Origin: Stagonosporopsis chrysanthemi
Lineage: Eukaryota; Ascomycota; Dothideomycetes; Pleosporales; Didymellaceae
Length of the DNA stretch: 35,952 nucleotides
Direction: 5' to 3'
NCBI GenBank assembly: GCA_022560025.1
Contig: JAFISE010000238.1
Location: forward strand, 1 to 35,952
Shown: one piece after another, positions 28,939 through 35,952 of the stretch
How positions within the stretch are numbered: the first letter of the stretch is position 1
Layout: each line of letters opens with the position of its first letter
Position numbers and translations under genes: made by a program
The notes under the pieces: model-generated
The model's database searches: none
What the model saw: the letters and a program-made list of their open reading frames with translations, nothing else
What the model was told of the DNA's origin: nothing

Positions 28939-29394
28939 TTTATTTAAATTAGGCTAGCGAGCTAGATACTTCTGTGTACTTAGAGTCTCTAACTTTAAGT
29001 AGGTATAACTCTTTAAATATATAAGATACAGCTTAGTAATATATTATATAATAGAATACGCTAAGCTAGAGATCTTAAAAGAGCTACTACTTACTTAATT
29101 TAGATTAGTTTTAGCTTAGATATATTGCTTAGAACCTATAGAGAGTTTGTAGACTCTAGAGTTAGGTAGAAGTAGAAGTAGTATAAACTATCTAGCTATT
29201 CTAGGCGATATAACTAAGTTAAAACTAATCTAAACTATGTAAACAGTAGCTTTTTTAAGAGCTCTAGCTTAGCACATTTTATTGTGTAATATATTACATA
29301 GCTGTATCTTAAATATTTAAAGAGTTATATCTATCTAAAGTTAGAGACTCTAAGTACATAAAAGTACCTAGCTTGCTAGCTTAATTTAAATAAA
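28939..29394. repeat. 456-bp near-perfect palindrome (fold-back element)
   Basis: The left arm starts TTTATTTAAATTAGGCTAGC and the right arm is its reverse complement, ending GCTTAATTTAAATAAA, with the centre near 29166. Both arms share GTACTTAGAGTCTCTAAC, TATAACTCTTTAAATAT, a GCTAAGCTAGAG box and TTAGATTAGTTTTAGCTTAG. The arm sequence recurs at 29690-29935 and 32085-32396, so this is a repeat family. No coding capacity. Confidence 0.8.
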
Positions 29395-30445
29395 TCTTTC
29401 TAGTATATAATAGTTTAATTATATATATAGAGTTTTACAATATTTATTCTTTATTTCTAGAAAGTCTACTAAAATAGCTATACTTTATTAATTTACTCTA
29501 TAACCTTCAAAGAGTATATACGCTTGTTTTTAATATTTGCACGTATAGGCCTTTTAGTAAATACTAATTACTTTAATATACTAGTAGTTAGATACTACAC
29601 TCTTAGTAATACTTTTATTAGTAATGTTAACATTCTAAATTACTATTTACTATTAGCAGGTAGTAGCTATACTTTATAAGGCGACTCCTACCCCTACCTA
29701 ACTCTAGGGTAGTACAAACTATCTAGGTATTCTAGGCGATGTAACTAAGCTAAAACTAATCTAAATTAGGCAAGTAGTAGCTTTTTTAAGAGCTCTAGTT
29801 TAGTGTATTCTATTGTGTAATATATTACTAAGCTATATCTTAAATATTTAAAGAGTTATACCTATCTAAAGTTAGAGCTTCTAAGTACATAAAGGTACCT
29901 AGTTTACTAGCCTAGTTGTTAGCTACTATAGTACTTTGTTCTAGAAATCTGCTTTGCTTGTTATTATTGCTTCTAAATATATTAATTACTAAAAGATTAA
30001 TTAAATATACTATATTTCTTAGCAAAGAGCAGCTATTACTAGATAATAAAATAAAAAGCTATATTACTAATTGCAACTAAATATTAATATTATCTAGGTT
30101 AAGAGATATAGACTAGTTAATTAGATTAGGTATATTTTAACTAAGAAGCAAAACTTCTTTACAATATTTAAAAGTTGTATAAATAATATAAATTAAGGTA
30201 AATCTTTTCTATTACTTGCTATAGTCTTTATACTTAAAGATATATACTATAGCTTCTAAGTACTATATAGTAAACAAAGTAGTATAACCTAAACTCTACT
30301 ATGCTAATAATAATTACTATTATATACTATATAGTGCAACCTTTGCTATAGACAAAGATATCTTAAAGTAGAGTTGTAGTAGTAGGTAATAGTATATAAT
30401 AAGCTTTTCTTAATACTAGCTTTATAAGTTGACTACAATATACCT
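29395..30445. other. AT-rich spacer with one fold-back half-element
   Basis: Contains a single arm of the fold-back family at about 29690-29935 (from TAACTCTAGGGTAG to AAAGGTACCTAG), without its partner arm. The rest is too altered to assign; no gene seen. Confidence 0.5.
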
Positions 30446-32075
30446 TATAGGCAAGCTAGCTATACAGGCAAGCTAGCTACTTTTACTAAGATCTTACTAA
30501 AACACTCTCTTTACAACAATGCCTCTTTAATAACAATAAACAAATATATTAAAAGAAGCTTAGATATAGCTTGCACTTTAAGCTCTTAAATAAGATATAA
30601 ATCTATCTAAGTAATATGCTACAGCTATCTATAGAGTGCCTTAAAGCATACTAAGTACACAACGCACTAGACAACCTTTATGTGCTAATACTATTGTAAA
30701 CTTAAGAGCACTAGACAAGAACAAAGAGCAAGTAGTTGTTAAGCATATACTTAACCTAGACGCGCAAAGATTTGCCCCCTAGCTGTTAGCTGTAGCTAAT
30801 ATAGCTAATTCTTTGCGCGCTAAGCGCAGTCTAGGCTATATTAGCCTAAACTAGCCTAGTATATTTATTAAGCATTAGCTAGAGCTTAAAGTAAAGTTTA
30901 ATTAGAAGTATAACTATAAGAGAGCTAAATATAAAGACTCTAAGGTAATTAAAGGCTAGTTCTGCCTAGTAAAGAATACTAAAGCTAAGTATAGCATTCT
31001 TAATAACAATACCTACAACTTTAATAAAGCTAGCTTTATAATAGGCGTTATATTAACAAGAGCTGTTGTTATAGCTTTAGAGAGACAAGAAAGGCTAAAG
31101 ATAGTTTAGCTAGGTAACTAGAAGTAGACAATAGTTATTAAGAGTATTAATACTAAAGGTTAGGCTATTCTGCTCTTTATTATCTTCTAAGGCAAGTACT
31201 ACCTCTTAGGCTAGTACTAAGAAGAAGATCTACTACAAGACTAAGTTATTAGAGTCTTTACTTATAGTTAGACTACTAATAAGCTTAGTCTAGCCTAGTT
31301 AAAACACTTTAACGCGCATATAAAGGAGCGTAGTATTAGTTTCTACTGCCTACTAGTTATTAACAGCTATAAAAGCTACAACTTGCTCTAATTCTAGTAA
31401 TACTATAAGAATAACAAGATTATAACCTTGTGTATACCTGCTTACTTATTACACCTCTTATAGCTACTTATAATAGGTTGTTTTAGCCCTTTAAAGTAGG
31501 CATATAGGCGCTAAGCTAAAGTGCTTATATAGAACTAGGTTATACATATAACTAAGACTAAGTTTTTGCTATACTTTGTACGCGCCTATAGTGCTTTAAT
31601 TACACTTAGTAATATCTAAAAAGAGTTCTAAGGCGCTAGATTAGCTCCTTTTAACCTAGAATAGGTTATAATAGCTCTTAATATAAAGCTTTGCACTCTA
31701 TTACCTTAACTACCTACTAATAATAAGTATAAACACTTAGTAATACTCTAGAGTTTAGGTTGTAATTAACTCTAATTTAAGAGAAGTACAAGAAGTAGTA
31801 AAGCAGCTTACTAAATTCTGTTCTTAGCACGTTTAAGCACTATACAAAAGAGAGAGTAATTTTATTGTATAAGATAGTTTTAGTACAATAGTAGATTGCT
31901 AAGCTTTAAGCTGCTAATATAGCAGCTACGCAACGTAAATTATATAAGAAAAAGTATATTAAGGTAGAAGAGACTCTTATAGCTCAAGATAGCTTGCAAC
32001 TAGCTACTTTAAAAGAGTTTAGAGTGCGTAGTAATAGAAAGAAGGTAAAGAAGTAGGTGCACGCTAAAAGAAGCA
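30446..32075 (+). mobile_element. Second RIP-degraded pogo/Fot1 transposon, right end missing
   Basis: The left inverted repeat (TATAGGCAAGCTAGCTATACAGG.. TACTTTTACTAAGATC) resembles that of the element at 27067. The transposase frame starts at ATG 30519 and stays in frame 0: QVVVKHILNLDAQRF, NIANSLRAKRSLGYI (helix-turn-helix region), YNFNKASFIIGV (catalytic D and the next E changed to N and K), VIALERQERLKIVQLGN, LKHFNAHIKERSISFY, LLVINSYKSYN (second catalytic Asp changed to Asn), NNKIITLCIPAYLLHLL and GCFSPLK. The C-terminal Lys-rich part runs to about 32,060. The right inverted repeat is absent: the fold-back arm starts instead. Confidence 0.8.
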
Positions 32076-32084
32076 AGTAGGCTA

Positions 32085-32396
32085 GCAAGCTAGGTACCTC
32101 TGTGTACTTAGAGTCTCTAACTTTAGGTAGGTATAACTCTTTAAATATCTAAGATACGGCTTAGTAATTTATTACACGATAGAATGCGCTAAGCTAGAGC
32201 TTTTAAACAAGCTACTGTTTGCCTAATTTAGATTAGTTTTAGCTTAGTTATATCGTCTAGAATAGCTAGATAGTTTATACTACCTCTACCCCTACCTAAC
32301 CCTAGGGTCTACAAACTCTCTATAGGTTCTAAACGATATATCTAAGCTAAAACTAATACAAATTAAGTAAACAAAAGCTTGTTTAAAAGCTCTAGC
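32085..32396. repeat. Truncated fold-back element at the right edge of the AT-rich block
   Basis: Begins GGCTAGCAAGCTAGGTACC like the arm at 28950 and holds one full arm plus about 100 bp of the other, with the paired boxes GCTAGAGCTTTTAAACAAGCT (32190s) and its reverse complement ending at 32396. The remaining outer part of the second arm is missing, and single-copy gene sequence begins at the next base. Confidence 0.75.
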
Positions 32397-32847
32397 GAAC
32401 TATCGATGATTTCCGCCATGGCGTTATAGTTGACCCATCAACAGAGATAATCCCGCGTACGTTGTGAAAGCAGGCCCCGGCGCGTTCCCGGGAGGCCGAA
32501 TCCGTGCCAAGTGATGTGGCAAGATGCGCGCCAGAGCTGTGCCCCATAAGAACTACGCGGTTTGGGTCGACGTCGAGTTTCGATGCTTTTTTATTAAGGT
32601 ATACAATCGCGTCACCATTCTCCTGCCCCTGTGTCTCCACGTTCACGACTGGCAGAAGGCTGTAGTTGATGGAGGCGAATACAAAGCCGCCGCTGGCAAG
32701 GTGTGCGACCTCGATGGAACCTGTGGGGTCCAAACATGTGCCCGGTCGCCAGCTACCGCCATCAATGAAGACGACAAGAGGAGCACGGGACATTCCGGGC
32801 ACCCATGAACGTAGTCGGTGAGCATCATCAGATCCAAAGAAGATCAT
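32397..32847 (-). pseudogene. Alpha/beta-hydrolase (kynurenine-formamidase-like), 3' part lost
   Basis: ATG at 32847. Residues 28-33 read IDGGSW where the oxyanion-hole motif HGG[AGS]W is usual (His changed to Asp); residues 52-64 give FVFASINYSLLP; residues 102-107 give GHSSGAH, the nucleophile elbow with Ser 104. The order and the HGGxWR-type context recall fungal kynurenine formamidases and related BD-FAE/esterase-lipase hydrolases, which have a further Asp and His about 100 residues downstream. Here the frame breaks near 32,428: ISVDGS is followed in frame by unlikely sequence, while the next frame gives YNAMAEIID, so a small indel is probable. All sequence beyond 32,397, with the rest of the catalytic triad, is replaced by the AT-rich block. 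Non-functional. Confidence 0.7.
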
Positions 32848-33983
32848 ACCCTCCTTTGAATGTATCCTAATTCAATACAGCCGTCATCGACGTGATTCTG
32901 GCTGCTGAGATATCATCGCTTGTTGTTTGAAAGATGTTTAAGGCCAGTGATTTCTTTTCCTCTGCTTGCTATTGTTAACTATGGGGTTCGAATGGGGTCG
33001 TCAATTTCACCGTTTTAGTTTTCGCTTTGGTGGTTGACCATCATTGTTGGAGGCAAGCATGACGGTGAACATGATCGAGATGCGGAGGTGTAAGAACTCA
33101 TCGATCGTACTCATGGATTCCGTAGCGTGTAAACAGACACGTGTCGTTGCGCGGAGCGTTAGCGTTCTCCGCGGGCGCTGATTGGCTCGAGCAGCAGCCG
33201 CGTGTGGATTAGCGGCGAATCGGACTCTTCATCATCACAACTTCATTACCTCATCAAGCAACCTCGACGACTTTGTATCCTAGCCATTTGATGCGCACAA
33301 GATGTAGCCACGCTGCACTCTCGCGCTTCGCCAGCAGCGGAGTAAGCGGTGGGTGGGGTCGCGTCGGTCTGGTGGGGTGGATGAGAGGGCGAACGCAGCG
33401 ACGATGAGTGCGCGACTGCTGAGGGCACGAATGCAGGCGATTACGGATTATGGGCGCCGCGGGTAGCGACAAACTGCGACTGGCGTTGGTGGATACCGGC
33501 GGTTGAGGACTTCTACCCAGGTACCAAGTCAACAACCTTCCGTGCTTGCCGTAATTCAAGGTAATGCGAAGCTTGCCTCAAGGAACGAAGCAAAAACGAA
33601 CATTCACCTCACTTGGCTCGTCCCTTTCCGAGAAGCGCGCGTCTCTGCTATGGCAAGCTTGACTGAACTTCTAGTATAATGTATCTTGCTCGGTTCGACT
33701 GTGTACCTGCCAACCATCCCTGCACAAACCCTGATCAACTATTGGGCTCAGTCTCGATGTATTCTGTGAGCCTCTGGCGAAGCTCTCTTCTCTAATCGGT
33801 CACCATCTCCGGTGACCAATCCTTGGTAACACCCCACAAATATCCTTCTTTTTTAACCTATGTTGGTAGCATGGAGTAGACACGGTCTCCTTGGACACAT
33901 TTACTACCGACTACTGGTATCAAGTATATTTGCCCAACCACATCGATCTTGCTGTACTCAAAGACACAAGAACGGCCCTTCAA
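32848..33983. other. Intergenic region, no supported gene
   Basis: Normal base composition. A 7-bp stem with 10-base loop (CGCGGAG..CTCCGCG) lies at 33150-33173, next to GATTGG (inverse CCAAT box) and followed by a CATCA-rich, leader-like stretch to about 33,270. The downstream frame begins ATGCGCACAAG at 33,290 but codes only 38 residues. Frames at 33254-33559 (minus) and 33891-34100 (plus) lack ATG starts. Confidence 0.4.
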
Positions 33984-35141
33984 TTACACAACCTGCACCG
34001 AGGCCACGCTGCAGGAAGGTGCTGTATAAATCTCTGGCAACTCAGTGTGTTTTTGCGTCGCAATCATACTGGGCCATGGAAGCATCTGCATAGCTGTTGA
34101 TTTCTGGAAGCCGCTCGATAATGCAGGTGTGGCTGACAACTGATCTAGGCCAAGATTAGGAAGAGCAACCCCAGGAGATGCAGTCGAGACGATGGATCCT
34201 GCCTCGTGGCGGGACTGCAATTGCAAATTGATAGAGGTTGTCGTACTGGGCTGACTTTGCGCCCATGATCCGCGTACAAGGGGGTCTTGGTCAACCCCGT
34301 CGGCGCCATACTGGAAGTCGAGCCGGTACTGTTGCAATCCGTTGCGCATTGATTCATCGATGGACAAAGCCAGTAGACTCGCGCTAATAGTTTGAAACAA
34401 ATGAAGGGTTGGGCGATGTAATAGTTCCAAGAGACGGTCTTTCACTGCAGCACTCCAGGATCCAAGTAGCTCGCCTGTACCGTCCTTCTCTATCCCTTCC
34501 AAGACGTTAATCGGCGGTCTAAAGAGGAATCCTGCAAGACTTTGCCGGTACTCTTCTTCTGCTTTGGTTTGATCGTTCAGAGTCAACCCATAGCATGAAG
34601 CCAAATTAACCAGATACGAGCGCTTATAGTATTCCATGAGCTCTTGGACGGTGTCATCCGTGAGTTTGAATAATACATGGCTGACGTATTCTCCTGACTG
34701 GAGCTTTGCGGCATGATCGAGGTAAATATCAATTACGTGTGCTTCTATGGTAAGAAGACTTCTCGAGTTGCAGTGAGCAGCGTTTGTACAATCCCCGTGC
34801 TCTACGACCGAGTACCACGGTAGCATCAAGTAGCAGAGCGTCCAGATTGCGTTCGTGGACGACAAGGCAGCCTCTAGGTAGGCCTTTTGTTTGAGCAGAG
34901 TCCTCATCGTCGGTCCCCCGTTTGCTGCGATACGCCTCCTTATTGTTTGTAACACTTCGAAGTCTCTGGTGCCCAGCTGGACTCTGACTGCTTGCCGTTT
35001 CGAAAAGGCTTTTGCGGTGGATGGCAATATGTTCATTTCTTTGGTGCTATGTGCGGCCGGAGTTGGTGCTGTAACGACGAACAAGAGTGACTGGAATTTA
35101 TGCGTACAACAACGATCTGCGACAGAAAAGTGAGAACTCAT
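33984..35141 (-). CDS. Unknown protein, 385 residues
   Basis: First ATG at 35141 (MSSHFSVADRCC); the frame is open 26 codons further upstream without another ATG. No stops or introns needed, ending at 33984. Residues about 95-300 look like a helical folded domain (LLTIEAHVIDIYLDHAAKL, DDTVQELMEYYKRSYLV, LSIDESMRNGLQQYRLD); residues 300-385 are Ser/Thr/Gln-rich and likely disordered. No signal peptide is clear and I recognise no family. The C-terminal low-complexity tail plus helical core would fit a regulatory protein, but this is a guess. It is the only long undamaged chromosomal frame right of the AT-rich block and is divergent from the frame starting at 35369. Confidence 0.55.
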   Translation of the reverse strand: MSSHFSVADRCCTHKFQSLLFVVTAPTPAAHSTKEMNILPSTAKAFSKRQAVRVQLGTRDFEVLQTIRRRIAANGGPTMRTLLKQKAYLEAALSSTNAIWTLCYLMLPWYSVVEHGDCTNAAHCNSRSLLTIEAHVIDIYLDHAAKLQSGEYVSHVLFKLTDDTVQELMEYYKRSYLVNLASCYGLTLNDQTKAEEEYRQSLAGFLFRPPINVLEGIEKDGTGELLGSWSAAVKDRLLELLHRPTLHLFQTISASLLALSIDESMRNGLQQYRLDFQYGADGVDQDPLVRGSWAQSQPSTTTSINLQLQSRHEAGSIVSTASPGVALPNLGLDQLSATPALSSGFQKSTAMQMLPWPSMIATQKHTELPEIYTAPSCSVASVQVV

Positions 35142-35368
35142 GTTCCCTTGTGGTGGCAATCTTGCTTCAGTGATAAAGCGGCGTAAACCCCACTTGCTAG
35201 TGTACCGTAAAGTCACCACAACAATCCAGTCACTGACTGGCTATCATGTGTTGAGCCGTGCTGTAGCTCAGCCCGCATCGCGGCGAATAGATATCGATCG
35301 AGTAGTAAAAAGCAAAATCCAGGTTTCATCACAGCTTACACTCCCACATCTCTGCCAGAGGTTAGGCT

Positions 35369-35751
35369 ATGGAATCTGAACTGGTCAGTGCGCCGTCTGA
35401 TCATTCAATTATCTGGGAACGATCCTTTGGCATCGAACAGAATAATCCATGCGATCAACAACAGCAGAAGGTAGCAACAGCGAGTCTTCTTATCTGTACG
35501 CCGAAGATCGCTCTGGCCAAAGCCAGCAAGACACACCTACCCGCAATCCTTTTGCGGATGGGGGACAGACTACTGAACGATATGCCTGGACTACCATAGA
35601 CTCCAACGGCGGCCACGTTCGCAAGCACACCCACATGGGCCGGACCTTCCCAGTGCCGCCCTTAGTTAGCGTTTGGTCACGCAACGTGAGAACCAAAATT
35701 CGCAGGATGCTAGCGCTCCGACACACCAAGAATTTGCTTTTGAGGCAGTAG
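35369..35751 (+). pseudogene. Unknown short gene with probable frameshift
   Basis: ATG at 35369 opens MESELVSAPSDHSIIWERSF and continues to a CAACAGCAG run near 35,460. After that run the neighbouring frame looks more protein-like (SESSYLYAEDRSGQSQQ, NPFADGGQTTERYAW, GGHVRKHTHMGRTFPVPP) and ends at TAG 35749-35751. Joining them requires a one- or two-base shift in the glutamine-codon run. Alternatively a separate 100-residue gene starts at ATG 35449. Composition is Ser/Gln-rich, without known domain. Confidence 0.4.
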
Positions 35752-35952
35752 TTCCAGGTAAAGGCCGTTGCCTACCTGTGTCTCGTCTCTTGTTGACTTT
35801 GTCCCATTTGCTGTGCCAGTCGGTGGAAGATTCTTGTCAACACGCCATTTCAAGCTTACCCCCCCCCCCCCCCCCCCCCCCCAGCCACCGCCCGGAGCCC
35901 ACACCAGACCGGCAAAGCGCCGTCTGGGGAACCAGCCCAAACCTCGCTGCGC
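35752..35952. other. Window end with poly-C run
   Basis: A run of about 22 C at 35860-35882 resembles the poly-G tracts at 13.5 kb and may be a homopolymer sequencing or assembly problem. No gene seen. Confidence 0.5.

Larger units (their letters stand above)
16641..32396. other. AT-rich, RIP-saturated transposon block
   Basis: Base composition switches abruptly near 16,670 and again at 32,396-32,397. Inside, TA, AT and TAG/CTA trinucleotides dominate and conserved transposon codons are changed almost only by C-to-T or G-to-A (CAG to TAG, CGA to TGA, GAC to AAC, TGC to TAC). This is the signature of repeat-induced point mutation known in Pezizomycotina. The block is an assembly of nested elements listed separately. 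The only less altered segments are gypsy pol (22.1-24.9 kb) and the antisense frame near 25.3-25.8 kb. Confidence 0.9.

Noticed and set aside
33150..33173. GC-rich stem-loop CGCGGAG..CTCCGCG
   Set aside because: Only a 7-bp stem with a 10-base loop; could be chance in GC-rich promoter-like DNA, so noted in the intergenic entry but not called a regulatory element.

Overview
The window reads as repeat-rich chromosomal DNA of a filamentous ascomycete, most likely a Dothideomycete/Pleosporales-type fungus. This is inferred from short GT..AG introns, a HET-domain gene, a small secreted cysteine protein of a Pezizomycotina family, and above all a 15.7-kb AT-rich block (about 16,641-32,396) whose transposons are saturated with C-to-T/G-to-A changes typical of repeat-induced point mutation (RIP). 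No RNA gene and no CRISPR array was seen.

Left part (1-16,640, normal base composition). The window opens inside a Ty1/copia element on the minus strand (1-2,911), with LTR, half-tRNA-iMet primer site and an 878-codon open frame that lacks an integrase. Next come two degraded unknown genes (3,657-4,289 and 4,903-5,598), each with one in-frame TGA. At 6,938-7,534 lies a miniature LTR retrotransposon (TRIM-like) with a nested copia solo LTR. Then follows a 484-codon unknown gene (9,208-7,536, minus) broken by two nonsense codons and by a 134-bp solo LTR; a second copy of that solo LTR lies inverted at 10,139-10,272 in a degenerate tandem repeat. A DUF3820-like gene with decayed coiled-coil sequence downstream fills 10,592-13,287. 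Around 13,480-13,800 there is a poly-G assembly problem with a gap of Ns. A small secreted cysteine-rich protein (14,134-14,385) and a HET-domain pseudogene (15,848-15,090, minus) sit next to the AT-rich block.

AT-rich block. In order: a Tad1-like LINE remnant; a complete 7.27-kb Gypsy chromovirus (19,560-26,832) with both LTRs and a target duplication, whose gag and pol can still be followed in single frames; an antisense coiled-coil frame between pol and the 3' LTR; a 1.85-kb pogo/Fot1 element on the minus strand; a 456-bp near-perfect palindrome (fold-back element); a second pogo/Fot1 element on the plus strand; and half of a second fold-back element that ends exactly at the block's right edge.

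Right part (32,397-35,952). An alpha/beta-hydrolase gene (kynurenine-formamidase-like) is cut off by the AT-rich block. It is followed by an intact unknown 385-residue gene on the minus strand, a divergent small gene with a probable frameshift, and a poly-C run near the window end. Overall the window is a two-speed genome compartment: transposon insertion, solo-LTR formation and RIP-type decay account for most of its structure, and most genes left of the block carry C-to-T type nonsense codons.
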